In this document: positions 1 through 11,060 of the stretch, piece after piece
Position numbering within the stretch: the first letter of the stretch is position 1
Layout: every line of letters begins with the position of its first letter
Assembly (NCBI GenBank): GCA_963971405.1
Contig: OZ020485.1
Coordinates: 38,375,469-38,439,468, forward strand
Direction of reading: 5' to 3'
Length of the DNA: 64,000 bases
Source of the DNA: Psococerastis gibbosa
Taxonomy: Eukaryota; Arthropoda; Insecta; Psocodea; Psocidae
Translations under genes and position numbers: made by a program
Notes under the pieces: model-generated
The model's input: only the letters and a program-made list of their open reading frames with translations
Told to the model about the DNA's origin: nothing
Databases searched by the model: none

Positions 1-489
1 CGTTTTAGATGCCGTGCGATATAAGAATAGTGCAGAATGGTGGGGTTTTACGTATTTTGGCAGCAAAAACGCTGTAGATTTTACAGACGAGTCGTTGTCC
101 ATACAACTGCAAACAGAGGGGTCTAGGGATCTCTCCCAGGAGAAATGAATGAAAAATTAGGCGTAAAATAGTGAGTTTCTTGCCACACAACGTTAGGCCA
201 TGTGCGAGTCTTGAAGCGGTTGCCTCCCTGCTAGGTACCTACTCATTCATGTCAAATGTTGTGATAATTAATTGGAGTAAAATTGAAAACTTCTTTGTAA
301 TTAGCCTACCTTCACTTTCAGCTTTTGGTCATTTGCACTTGGCAATAACATTTCCTTTTTCACAAATCCAAAAATATTATAATAAAAATATTAAATTTTA
401 GGAGAGTACCAGTAATAGCATTACTGTTCTCCAGCCGGCGGACCAAAACTTTCTGATTGCAACCAACATTTAGATAATAACTACCATAA

Positions 490-503
490 TTTCTTGATTT
501 CAG
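490..503 (+). promoter_or_regulatory. putative 5'UTR splice acceptor of CSP-1
   Basis: A pyrimidine-rich tract ending in TTGATTTCAG lies 13 nt before the CSP-1 ATG, and no TATA box is visible at the usual distance. This suggests a non-coding first exon further upstream, not located here. It is inference from the consensus only; a transcript would decide. Confidence 0.45.
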
Positions 504-516
504 ATAATTCGGTACC

Positions 517-1092
517 ATGAACCCTCTTTCCTTTTGTTTGTTTGCGCTGGTTTTCGTGGGAATTGCACTCGCGGCTCCTCCTAAATACTCCGACAAGTTT
601 GACAACCTGGATATTGACAAGATCCTCAAGAACGACAGGGTTCTTACCAACTACATTAACTGCATCCTTGACAAGGGACCTTGCACAGCTGAAGGCCGCG
701 AATTCAGAAGTAAGTAAAAGGTTTTGCCGTAGTATAGGTCGTCCGTGCCCTAAATTTCACTTATAACATGACTCAAGTTCATGGTTTTATTCATGTCCCT
801 GTAGAAAAAGACATACCATACCGCGGTACCAGAAAATAGGCTGGCAGTGGGATTTGGGCCCACAGGTACGGTAATATTCAATAACATATTTATGAATTGT
901 ACAGAAAACTTGCCGGACGCCCTGGGGACTAGCTGCGAGAAGTGCACGCCCAGCCAGAAGAAAATGATCCGCAAGGCCAGCAAGCACATAATTGCAAACA
1001 GGAAGGCGGACTGGGAACAGATCAGAGTGAAGTTCGACCCCAAGGGAACAAACACGGAGCGATTCAGGAAGTTCCTCGCTGAAGAAAACTAA
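517..1092 (+). CDS. chemosensory protein CSP-1, two exons
   Basis: Chemosensory protein (OS-D/A10 family), a small secreted helical carrier that binds hydrophobic ligands in sensillar lymph or other tissues. Exons are 517-709 and 905-1092, joined across a 195-bp GT-AG intron (donor GTAAGT at 710, acceptor ending at 904). The spliced frame is 126 codons plus stop. Residues 1 to about 20 form a signal peptide (MNPLSFCLFALVFVGIALAA), followed by the family N-terminus KYSDKFDNLDIDKIL. The four cysteines are spaced C-x6-C-x18-C-x2-C (NC..GPC..SCEKC); in the family they form two small loops by C1-C2 and C3-C4 disulfides. The intron is phase 1 in the codon before NLPDAL, the classic CSP position. 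The first exon is most like CSP-3 by eye (DKGPCT). A splice-acceptor-like tract ends 13 nt before the ATG. Family assignment is near certain; the ligand is unknown. Confidence 0.95.
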
Positions 1093-1782
1093 GTTAAAGA
1101 ATCTTGAACAAAGAAGCTGTGATTATCTCAATATTATTTATATGCATGCACTAAATTATTGTTAATATATTCATTTGAACATTATAAGTTTAAAAAATTT
1201 ATATTTCTGTGACTTTATTGTGTTGTAGTTTATATAAATACTTGCAACTATAGTAGTAGGCTATGCCTGTTTCTGAGCTCAACTTATCAGTGCCTAGTTT
1301 TTATCGCTTGTATATACAAAAACTAAGCTGCCTATAAAATACGGTTTTCATAGAGAACTACTAAAACTATTAATTCGCTTGAATACAGACAATGCAGTGC
1401 CAAATTTGACGAAAACTAAAACGCGAGTATTAAACAAAAGGTTGACTGAGGTTACGTTCATATCAGGATGCCCAGTAAACCGTCCAGTAGTCTACTAATA
1501 TGTATGTATGGGACAATTAACATACTCTATGTCAGTATGTGTGTAGAAAAGAAGAGAATTCCATGATTTTGTTTAAATTAAATACAGTTGATGGGAGCTA
1601 CTATATTCTTGCCTACAACCTATCACTGATGGTTGTTGAAAATTGGTCAGTGGCAGATGTTAGTTGGCCTCGTGTGAATAGCGTACGCTTTATGCCTTTA
1701 TCTCATCGCTCTAATTTCGAACGCCCTGTGCCACCTATATTCTTCTTCTTTTAATTCCTCTTTTGTAAAAAAATTCGCGATC
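1093..1782. other. AT-rich, nothing recognised
   Basis: 3' flank of CSP-1. No repeat family, RNA gene or credible ORF; no clean AATAAA close to the stop. Confidence 0.5.
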
Positions 1783-2110
1783 CTCATCTCATGGAAATTT
1801 GGACCTTGGAGACTGCTGCTCTCAAAAGGGGAGTCGTGCTCTTGCAACAAATCACTGACTTGGTTTCTCAACCAGGATGTTCTTCTTCTGCCTGGAGCCC
1901 TCTACCCTTCTATCTTCCCTTGAATCATTACATGGGGTACTTTTCGTTGCTCATCAAATGGCCGAAGTATATTAGTTTCCGTTTCTAAACCGTCAGCAGA
2001 AACTCGGCTTCTGTATCCATTTGCCTCAGGACCTCAGCATTAGGGACACGATCTCCAGCATTTGTCTGTATACCCACATTTCAAAAGCACTGATTCTGTT
2101 CTCCATGGCT
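1783..2110 (-). pseudogene. LINE RT C-terminal relic
   Basis: On the minus strand, broken frames read PNAEVLRQMDTEAEFLLTV, then KLIYFGHLM.NEKYPM, then GRG and a Trp-poor tail, a pattern found at the C-terminus of many insect non-LTR retrotransposon polyproteins. Stops and shifts interrupt it. A similar relic is at 43540-44130. Confidence 0.6.
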
Positions 2111-2115
2111 AGTGC

Positions 2116-2395
2116 CAAAGTCCATCTATCCCCTTTCTTCTTCGGAGGTCACAACCTCAACGATTGGTTGGCAGCAACTCCCTACATACTATCGCCCAGC
2201 CCTCTCGGTCCTGCGCCTTCCTCTTCAGCTCCAGGTACGTTCGAGCTCCTGCGTCCTCTTTCAGTTGATCCAAGAATTCCTTCTGCGGCCACCCTCTCCT
2301 AATGGTTCCTTCCATCCACTGTGCCTTCAATGTTGCTGTGCACCAGATTTTCGTAGGAAGAATTAGATTACTCGTGACTTCGTGGTATTTCATTT
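2116..2395 (-). pseudogene. LINE 3' end relic
   Basis: Minus frame with GTIRRGWPQKEFLDQLKEDA and YLELKRKAQDREGW..VCRELLPTNR, then GTTGTGACCTCCGAAGAAGAA. The same ending is found at 12684-12905 and 49925-50052, so it is one LINE family with a GAAGAA-type tail. Confidence 0.7.
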
Positions 2396-2404
2396 TAATT
2401 TACA

Positions 2405-2674
2405 AAAAATAACAAAAACTTTGAGTTTTAGAAAAACTTGTTTGCATCTTCTCCTCGAGTTGAGCAAGTCTCAAATCGCAGATAAGGTGTAACTGTGCCA
2501 GTGGGTTTCCCTCTGTAGATGGTAGTTCTTGCCGAAAGAGCTCAGGGTTTTTTACTAACACAAGTGGGTTTCTTAGACCAAGTTAATTACCACTTTAACG
2601 ATTATTTGGCTTTTACTAATTCGGGTTATAGTTATAACAAGTTTTTCTAAAACTCTAAGTGTTTGTTATTTTTC
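2405..2674. mobile_element. MITE with 38-bp inverted ends
   Basis: 270 bp. Left AAAAATAACAAAAACTTTG..., right complement AAAAATAACAAACACTTAG..., both continuing AGTTTTAGAAAAACTTGTT. The interior AGTGGGTTTC stretch recurs inverted near 50140-50200 and at 56445. Confidence 0.75.
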
Positions 2675-3129
2675 AGATTTTCGTGTCTTTATAAATACCC
2701 TACCCATTTCGGTTCTCTACATTTTATATGAGGTAGCAGCTGTCTCTTTTCTTCAATAGCCTCTAGCACTCTTAGATTTATCGCGTGGTCCCTACCATTT
2801 ATAGTGGGGTGAAGTTAAGCGTTCGCAATTTTAAGTAACAGGTATTGACGCAGGTACCTCTTATAAATTTGTAGAAAGTTATCTAGATTTACGTCACTTA
2901 CGTGACAGTGGGTTCAATAAGCCTCCTGCAAATTTCTGTTCAGACGGAAGTAGCCTACGTGTTAGCCGGCAAACAAATGCAAAAGTACCGTAGATAGCTG
3001 TGGAATGCACAAAGAAACGTGCGGTCACACTCGTCTTTATTAATTTGTTGAACCCAATGAAAGTGCAATTTGTGCTTGGGTAGTATCCCGGACTATACTG
3101 AACGATGATCTATTGCTTTTATTGTAATT

Positions 3130-3312
3130 TTCAATGGTAGATCCTCGCGGGGACATGGGGGTCATGACACCCCCCCCCCCCCTAAATGAGTGAATTCATA
3201 ACATAGTAAAAATATATTTTTTTTTTTAACGATTTCTCAGGAGGGTATAGGCTGCACAACTACAAACACGACTTGTGACCCCCTCCCCTAAATTTTCCGC
3301 TGCATCCGCCCT
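3130..3312. repeat. degenerate poly-C/poly-T MITE
   Basis: GGGGGTCATGACACCCCC at one end and GACCCCCTCCCC with CATCCGCCCTTGG at the other resemble the hAT-like MITEs of this window. No clear target duplication. Confidence 0.35.
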
Positions 3313-3377
3313 TGGTAATTTTCAACTATTTGCCTATTTTCAGTCACAAAAGCAATTTAAACCCGACTTATTGGTCA

Positions 3378-3700
3378 GGAGTGGTCCAATTGGTAGAAAA
3401 CTAGACTATGAAACTGAAGGTCGAGGTTCGAGGCTCGACATAAAAAGAAAGAAAGAAAATTGTCTATATTTTCCATATGGGTGAATTTTGGGCCTTTCAG
3501 CCCACTCATAAAATTAACCCATAAAATGGAATATTGTCCGCCTAGCCTAGGTACCTAATGTACCCTAATGGGTACCTTGCTTCGATCGGTAAGAGAAAAA
3601 TGCCAGGCATTTGGCACAATATTCCATAGTAGTGCAGTGGACAAGAGAGAGGACTCCTGTGTCACTCCTCAGGCAATGAGCTTATTGTGCCACGGGGTTT
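3378..3700 (+). mobile_element. possible third SINE type
   Basis: GTGGTCCAATTGGTAGAAAA resembles box A and GGTCGAGGTTCGAGGCTC resembles box B, spaced as in a tRNA. The body has GGGCCTTTCAGCCC and GCCAGGCATTTGGC hairpins. Only one copy seen, so the call is weak. Confidence 0.35.
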
Positions 3701-3984
3701 ATTTTTACTGGACATACATTATATCTTAGCTTCATTATTTGCGTATACCCATGAAATTTAATTTTGTAATTCACCTTGTATATTAAAAACTCTGGTCCCA
3801 GAAATGCCGTCAACAAAATTTTGACTGCATGAAAAAAAAATTAAACATTAATAATTTAGGCCATAGGCTATGAGAAAATAACACAGTAGGTACTGCACAT
3901 GATATTATTGGACAACAATGTGTATATTTAATAAGGTGTTTACAGTACCATGGCAAGCTGTAAAAATCAGCTCAGTCTAAGAAC

Positions 3985-4197
3985 GGTATGTATTACATAG
4001 GATAACTACAAAAAGTTGCGCGAACCTGTGTAGGTGGGGACTGGTGGAGGACCTGACTTGTGAATGCGGACAACAACCTTCTGGTTTGCCCGAGACTAGA
4101 AGAAGCTGTGTCCCAGACAGATGCCAATGACAAGGCAATCCAGGCCGCAATGTTCTGGATCTACGTGTCCTAGGCCCGGACATGTTAAGTAAGTAAG
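3985..4197 (+). pseudogene. possible LINE 3' relic
   Basis: Broken plus-strand frames give a Cys-rich stretch (TCVGGDWWRT; ADNNLLVCPRLEEAV) resembling the C-terminal CysHis region of some LINE polyproteins, ending in TAAGTAAGTAAG. Weak. Confidence 0.35.
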
Positions 4198-4199
4198 TA

Positions 4200-5312
4200 C
4201 TACAATATCCTCTGTAGTACCTATTTATATATTTTTTATGTAGCCTAAAAATAATTGACGTTTGTATTATAATAGCTCATTATGATTCAAAGCTTCATTA
4301 GTATGGCATACCAAAAACCTCGTATACATAGTGTATTTCAATTCACAATCCTAATGTAGTCGGATAAAATCTTCCATTCTTTTAATTGGGTTGCTTGATT
4401 AATAATAAAGTCAAAGCCTAATATCATACCTAATTTGAAGTTGCTAATTTTGTTCTGCCACACATACCAGTATTATTTAGATGTTCGCGTGATTCTCCTA
4501 CGCGAGAGCTGTAATTTAATAACCTCTGAAGTCAGAATATAACGAAGTATTATATAATGAATCTGCATTTGTGAAGGCCAAGATTAACATCGTGACTCGT
4601 CGCTGGGACTCGATATCCAAGGAAATCCTTATTTATCACCGGTTATAAAATGAAGACGCGTAGAGCATATAAAGTACCTACTAGAGATCCAAAATTATCA
4701 GTTACGGTATGGGTCCATTGGTGGCTTTAAAAAGACTTTCAGTAAGCACGTATATCCAGGTTTTATGCTGAAAAAGAAAAATATTCACTATTTCCGTCCT
4801 AGCGAGAAACTTGACTTATGGCTTAGATAAAATGTAAGCAACGTTCAAGTGTACAGTATATGTATTAAAAACATTTTGAGGCAGTACTAGTCCTACAGGT
4901 ATCCTCTACCCCTGGATACATCCTTGCTACTTTTTGGAGGGTGATAAGGCCGGTTCAGACATTTTTAAACTGGGCTGTTCTGGATTTAAAGCTGCCTGTC
5001 AATTGATATTGCATTCTGGTTTCTGTGCTCGAATTATTCATATTATACGATATTTGAAATGAAATGAAACGAAATGAAAAGAGATGAACAAAAATTAAAT
5101 TAAATCAATTTCCCTAGAACAAGAACGGCACAAAACAAAACATAATAGGCTATATAATCATTAGAAAATAATCACTATACATAAGGGTGAGTTTGTAAAG
5201 TAGGCAGGTGAAAATTTGAAAAATGCATATGTGATTATTTCTCTTTATATACTGATTGATGTAAGGGTAAGATTAAAAGAACAACATAATTTATTTCCAA
5301 GTCAACTATAGC
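4200..5312. other. nothing recognised
   Basis: AT-rich intergenic DNA with short AAATGAAATGAAA runs near 5060. No coding signal. Confidence 0.5.
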
Positions 5313-5509
5313 TTACATTGTAGTATTATATGGTACATATAACACTGACATTAAATTAACTTTGGTTCAAGAGGTAACCTCCTCGTTATAACCGAAATTA
5401 GAGGATATTTTCCATATTCTCTAATTTCGGTTATAACGAGGAGGTTACCTCTTGAACTAAAGTTAATTTAATGTCAGTGTTATATGTACCATATAATACT
5501 ACGATGTAA
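5313..5509. mobile_element. near-perfect palindrome, tRNA-hairpin family
   Basis: 197-bp inverted repeat with arms of about 95 bp, few mismatches and a centre of a few bases (TTTTCC). Reading inward each arm has TAGTATTATATGG, ACATTAAATTAAC, GTAACCTCCTCG and CCGAAATTAGAGG. The outer 27 bp of each arm is itself an imperfect palindrome. The arm recurs at 15151, 15345, 26219, 32910, 33480-33800, 36785 and 63682, usually next to a tRNA-like module. No protein is encoded. Confidence 0.8.
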
Positions 5510-5654
5510 TGAATAAAGCATTGCCTTTATGCAATTAAGTCAGCTCACAGACCTGTTCGGTTAGATAGTTGTGTAGTTCTGCTAACCTGTCTAGCAACAC
5601 GAATCATGTCAATTAGAGCATAAGTAGAGGATTTGGCATTTACTGGACTTGTCG

Positions 5655-5727
5655 GGGCTTGTGGTCCAGCGGTTAAGACGACGCCCCGGTTAGGCGTAGA
5701 TCGTGGGTTCGAATCCCGCCAAGCCCA
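5655..5727 (+). repeat. tRNA-like module, SINE head type
   Basis: 73 nt that fold as a cloverleaf: a perfect 7-bp acceptor stem (GGGCTTG/CAAGCCC), a 5-bp anticodon stem (ACGCC/GGCGT) and a T-arm GTGGG-TTCGAAT-CCCGC. Box A-like TGGTCCAGCGG and box B GGTTCGAATCC match pol III promoter consensus. Position 33 is C where a real tRNA needs T, and no encoded tRNA gene of this type is known to me. The flanks match 33480-33680 inverted, so this is a repeat, not a tRNA gene. Confidence 0.75.
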
Positions 5728-6376
5728 GTTTTTTCCATATCCTCTAATTTCGGCAACTATAGTTTACTACGCGTAGATAAACGGACACCAACGCTTACCG
5801 GTTCTGCTTTGAATTGTGGGCATGCCAAGGCTAATGAACCACATTAATTTCTTTTAAATTTAATTGCTGAGTCGCTGAAGTTTTAGGCTTAAAAAAAACT
5901 GTTCTCACCTTCATTAATTCCTACAATTGTCTATACTAACCAACAACAGTAAATTGTTTGAAAACCTAGTATTAAGTAGATGAAAGTAGCCTATGAGCGC
6001 AAGACTTCCTACGTACGGTAACGCATGAATACTAACCTATAGAGGCTATAAACATAGATTTAGTATCGCTAGGCTTGAAAAAAACGTCAGACCATGGGAA
6101 ATGGGTAATGGGGTAAAATAATTAGTTCATGAGTAATTCACACCGTTGTAGTAGGTGTAGGTTAGTTTATCAACATTGTGCCTGACCCTGAAATTTCCCC
6201 TTCGTGTATTTATTCATTTATTTATTCCAACAAGTATGCGGAATGTACAGTTATTTATAACAGCTTACAGCTTGAATGTGCCAATGTACAGCAAACTTCT
6301 GCTTGTCCACAGTTGTTGCGGTAGGTACCCTCCCCAAACTGGGTGCCCCCAAGCGTTTCAAAATATAATTATTTTT

Positions 6377-6513
6377 GCTTTCCAATTTATACGTAGTATA
6401 AGGAAAGCTTTGTGATGGTCGAAATTTCCGATTCCGAGATTTCAACGGAATTACACGTTTTGAGGTCCCAAGAACCCAAAAAAAGTGATTTTTACGAAAT
6501 GTCTGTCTGCCGC

Positions 6514-6566
<53 letters not shown>

Positions 6567-7266
6567 TCATCTATTTCCGGGGAAACTACTCGGCCGATTT
6601 TGATGAAATTTGGCATGTAGGTTCACAAAAATCATACCTCGAGTCCATTTTTTTTATTTTGGGTTAACTCAATTTGAGGGAGTTTTATTCTCAAAAAATT
6701 CCAAAAAAAAAGTCTAAAAAAATTATTTCTCAAAAACGGCCCCAACGATTTCTTTTAATTTCACATATATTGTAGATGTTATTAATGTTGATAAAATGCG
6801 TGTCGCTTGCCCCTTGATAGGTTGCTTCTGGGGGTAAAAAAATAAATGTAACTAAATTTTAATGAAAAATGTCTAAAAAATAATTTTTCTGAAACCTTTC
6901 CATCAATGATTTCTACCTTCAGGTATGTTTTAGGTGTTAAATTGAGTAATGAAGGCGGACAGATTGCTTTCCCAAAAAACTATTTGGTTTTGTGCAAAAA
7001 AAATGTTTTTGAAAAAATGATAGAAAATTCACGGTCAAATGCATTTTGTGCCCTGCCATTATTGCTGTGTGGTAATTTGTTGGTTTGACCTATCTAGAAT
7101 TTACCTCACCTCCAGTGACGTCAGGTAGACAACACCCCCCCCCCCCCTCCCCCGAGATGCCCGATATTTAACTATAAGAAAATTATTTACCATGAAATTG
7201 CTCATTTTCTCTAGATACTACTTGATAAATTGGAAAGCATGTTCGAGTAAACTCGAACCGGTTCTT
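6377..7266 (+). mobile_element. Helitron-like non-autonomous element with (GTCT)n
   Basis: 890-bp element, copy 1. It begins GCTTTCCAATTTATACG and near its end has the inverse AAATTGGAAAGC, then a hairpin TTCGAGT-AA-ACTCGAA and CCGGTTCTT. Inside is a (GTCT)n tract (about 6499-6566) followed by TTTCCGGGGAAACTACTCGG and CCGATTTTGATGAAATTTGG. Subterminal repeats, a (GTCY)n tract and a 3' hairpin are traits of insect mini-me/DINE-1-type Helentron-associated elements. No protein encoded. Confidence 0.7.
6499..6566 (+). repeat. (GTCT)n microsatellite
   Basis: About 16 uninterrupted GTCT units inside the Helitron-like element at 6377. Confidence 0.95.
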
Positions 7267-7854
7267 TAATTGGTTAAAAATAGCCATTGTCAGTGCAAAT
7301 AGTTAATGTATGTGTATATATTAAAAATTACAATATACATAGGAAGTATGTCTAAATGGATTTGATTATGAACATGGAAAAAAAGAAGAAAAAAATGCCT
7401 GCAATGCGATTTGGGCCCTCTTCAAAATTACATAATATAATGCTGCCTAGAGTATTAACAGCCTCGTTCCCGTACTTGGTTAAGTCAATCTTACATTATC
7501 AATGGTAAGCATGTATCAGCGTGTCCAGAACCACCTGTATCTGCTTTCCTATTTACAAATCAGTATAGGTACCGTAATAGACAATTTTGAATACTGTAGT
7601 TACATGGTAAATAATTGCCTTAGGTTAAAATTTCGTCCTACCCTTAATAAAGTACTGGATTGATTGATGGGGCTATTGTACAGTCTATATTGGATAAGCG
7701 AATATAATATTGTACTATATTACAATAGTACTAGTATATTAATGTATATACAGTATGTCCTCAGTATGCAATGCAATTATCCATAATTACTCGTATTTCT
7801 AAAAATATTTCTTTCTTTAAAAAAAGCCTTGCTTGGGAAAACATACAATAGATA

Positions 7855-8567
7855 AGTTCCCCAGAAAAATTATTTTTTGTGTAATTTTTCATGAAAATTG
7901 AACCTTTTTCGAACCAACTGAACCAAACTATCAATCTATTGGATTTTGTCTAAATAAATGGCAACTCCATTTTATGTAATTTAAAAAAAAAGTGGGAACC
8001 ATTTTTTAGAAATCATTTTTGGAGCTGTTTTTTTGGGTAAAATCCTCCAAAATTAAACTAGCGGAAAATATTGTTCCGCGAGATGATTTTTTTAACCTAC
8101 GTGCCAAATATCATTAAAATCCATCAATTAATTTGTCCAAAAATCGACGAAGTGACAGACAGACAAAAAAAAACACATTCTTTTAGTTACTTGCACCTCA
8201 AAACGTGTAAGTCCACTGAAATATAATGGTAAAGGTTAATAGCAATGGTGTAATATTAATTAACAAAGGGTTAGTTGATATTACCCATACATTGCCTGCT
8301 GTGTTAATTGTCATTAGAGGCAGGGACCTGACAGTCTTAAAACAATTATAGCGGATCCCATTGTCTCCCGGAGCCCCCTTCCTTTGACAACGGGCACCGC
8401 CCAAATTGTTCGATGACTGTGAGACCCTGCTTCTAATGACTGTTAACGAAGCAGGCAATGTATGCCGGAAGTCCAACCAAACCTTAGTTAAATCCACTGA
8501 AATCTTGAAATTGAAAATGTCAACCATCACAAATCTTCCCTTATATTACGTATAAATAGGGAAACCA
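7855..8567 (-). mobile_element. decayed Helitron-like element, minus strand, with nested insertion
   Basis: Matches the inverted form of 6377-7266 in patches: AAAAATTATTTTTTG, GACAGACAGAC, AAAACGTGTAAGTCC, and the outer end TTATATTACGTATAAAT. A 266-bp foldback element interrupts it at 8223-8488. Confidence 0.6.
8223..8488. mobile_element. foldback element nested in a Helitron-like copy
   Basis: Inverted arms of about 50 bp (8286-8335 and 8415-8464, both reading CATACATTGCCTGC inward) around a GC-richer loop. It is bounded by near-identical 15-bp direct repeats TAAGTCCACTGAAAT (8208-8222) and TAAATCCACTGAAAT (8489-8503), probably target duplications. Confidence 0.65.
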
Positions 8568-9299
8568 AAAACTCTTTTAAATAATATTGTATTTAGAGGT
8601 ATATATTTTTGGGTACCCAAAAGTAAAAAAAAAAATGTAACTGGGCTTCAACTACACCAACGCAGATTACAGCCTAGCGAGTCAGCGCAAAGATGTTCCA
8701 GTTAGATTGCCGCGATGTAGCCTATACAAATGCAATAGACCACAAGTGTGTCCCACCCTTCACAATGTGAGTATCATTGTGTCCCATGCGTGTGCCCCAT
8801 TCCTATATATGTGTGTCCCACCTTTCCAAGTTTATTTTGCAATAAAGTAATATAATGATAACCATGTTGTGAATGCTACGGTTGAGTACCCATGCGTACA
8901 CACGGTAAAGCTAAAATTAACTATTGTTTATAAATGCGCACTTGTGAGAGTGGCCCATCTCTGGATAAATAGGTTTATTAATGTTAAATACCAATTATAA
9001 ATAAAATAAAACACATGATTAATAAGGCCATTGTATACAATTACCATAGTCCCCGAAGGCTGGCCAGTAGAAAGGCGGGGGCTTTTCCGGCCGCGACTCC
9101 GTTCCAAATCCAGTCGCATTGTGAATTGTGAGTGTTGCGCATGGAGTGCGCTGTCTTCAATTAACAATTGTGCATACCTACAAGGTAGGCAATGCCAGTG
9201 TGTGACACACATCCCGCGTCAGTGATCAAAGCACATTAGTGAAAATGATTTTAAGGAAATTAGCGCACCTGGTCAACATTTAGACATATTAGCTGGGCC

Positions 9300-9930
9300 G
9301 ACAAGAACAGCTATACAATGGACTTACCATCATGTTTAAAGAATCACTTACTTTGAGTTTGAAAATGTAAACAAAACCATTTTAGAATTGAAAGTGTTAC
9401 TCAAAATGTTTTTTTTTTTACATGTTTAACCCCATAGTAAGTTATTCTTGAAACGCCATGATAGGCTCGCAGTTCCAAACAAAGGCAGAGATTTTCAAAT
9501 ATTTTGTTACCAATGGAAACCTGGGTATTTTTATCAAATTAATTGATTGCACGTACTACAGCCGCAAAGATATGCGAATGGTTTTATGAAAAGTGCATTA
9601 AAAAATAAAAAAATTGTATTTTCGCTCATGACATATTATGGCGCTTAAAAATAACGTATACTGGGGTTAATTGTATAGGAAATTTTATAATGCAAAGTTC
9701 TACAAAAAATGGTTTTGTTTACATTTTTAACCCTAGAATAATTCCTTCTTTAAAAGCCATTGGACGCCTACCCCTGTGGGCCTAACATGTGAACTGTCAA
9801 ATAATAACTTAGTGTGGGGTTAAATGACATACTAAATATTATTAGAATGCATAGTACTACTCTTACAACCCCACAGTAAGTAATTCTTCATCAGATGGCA
9901 TGCTTGGTCCTGTGAACTAAAATAACCCCA
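9300..9930. repeat. divergent inverted repeats with GTAAACAAAACC
   Basis: AAATGTAAACAAAACCATTTT at 9362 recurs inverted at 9706-9730. GTTTAACCCCATAGTAAG-like blocks recur at 9420, 9725 and 9870. Probably an old MITE cluster related to 44754/52416. Confidence 0.45.
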
Positions 9931-10320
9931 TAAAGTGCATTAAACAGATTTTATACAAATCATAGCAAATCAGTCGAATGAAGTCCAGAAAGCATTCAAT
10001 CTTTCAAATTTTTTGCAAGTCCATTTTAATACACAATAGTTCCACAGGGAACGAGAAATTAATCAATCATTATTTTAGAAATATATATAATATACGACAT
10101 GTCATTAAGTATAATATATTAAAACGTGTACTGCCTACATCAAAAATAGGGAAGTGCAATACCTAAATTCAGATTCAAATCGTAATAAAAATCGTAAATC
10201 GTCAAATCGTAAATAAAAATCAAAAATAGGGAAGTGCAATACCTATATTCAGATTAAAAATCGTATACTTCAACATAAGTATTCCGAATATTCCTTCGAT
10301 CGAATAAATATTGGATATAA

Positions 10321-10511
10321 CTCTCACCCTAAAGGTTGTTGGCTCGAGTCCCACACTGGCTATATTTTCTGGCCATGCTTCGGAGGGCATGTAAAGCAGG
10401 CGGTCCTGGGTTTTCCTAGTTGAGTGTAAGAGAGGGCTTATAGCCCTAACTCCGCTAGGTTGGCTTAGTAATAGAACAAAAAAGTCAATATTTATTTATT
10501 TATTTATTTAA
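10321..10511 (+). mobile_element. tRNA-derived SINE, 5' truncated
   Basis: Begins inside the tRNA head (box B-like GGCTCGAGTCC), then the central block CATGCTTCGGAGGGCATG and TAAAGCAGGCGGTCC, a GAGAGGGCTTATAGCCC hairpin, and ends in (TTTA)n. Confidence 0.8.
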
Positions 10512-11044
10512 ATATTCGTATTAGCGTCAGTAATTTCATAAATTGAGTCAAAACTTGAGTAACTCAGTGCATTGAAATTAATTTCTTCGGCTTCTTGTGA
10601 CATGGTTATGAACCATCCCCATATAGGTGCCTAATTAGATTTTTTTTCAAAAGCAGCTACATAAGACAACAGAATAATGCGCAGTTAGTTCTGCTCCATA
10701 GCAATCTTAATTGCTTTAATTTTATTGTATTTAGCTTATGGCGAGAACCTCCAAACTAATACTGGTGGACAGCTCACGATATTCACCATTACTATCAGCT
10801 AGACTATAGGTAGTCAGTTTTGGGCTGCAGTACACACCCAACTCAGAATTAACGTCTAATAAAGATTTCTTACCGAAATTGAAAAAAAAAAAATATTTTT
10901 ATATAGATCCGTGTTTTCTGTATACAATATACCGTATATAAAAAACACTGATAGATATACGATATATATATATATATAGTATATTCGTAATGGGCCTACA
11001 TGCATGTTTGATTGTTGTGACTTGGTTCTTTACAATTAACATTG

Positions 11045-11060
11045 TTTTTTTTATTTTTAG
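11045..11060 (+). promoter_or_regulatory. putative splice acceptor abutting the CSP-2 ATG
   Basis: A long T-rich tract ends in TTATTTTTAG directly before the ATG at 11061. CSP-3 has the same arrangement. The likely reading is a 5'UTR intron whose second exon begins exactly at the start codon. No promoter was recognised nearby. Confidence 0.5.

Noticed and set aside
1539-1754. ORF of 71 codons
   Set aside because: Ends in a poly-Phe run in AT-rich DNA; looks random.
5655-5727. A genuine tRNA gene
   Set aside because: The cloverleaf is good, but C33 replaces T33, flanks are repeated and inverted elsewhere in the window, and the module occurs several times in decayed form. Kept as a SINE-head type repeat.
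6251-6667. Cys/Leu/Ser-Val or Thr-Asp-Arg-Gln repeat proteins
   Set aside because: They are translations of the (GTCT)n microsatellite in a non-coding element.
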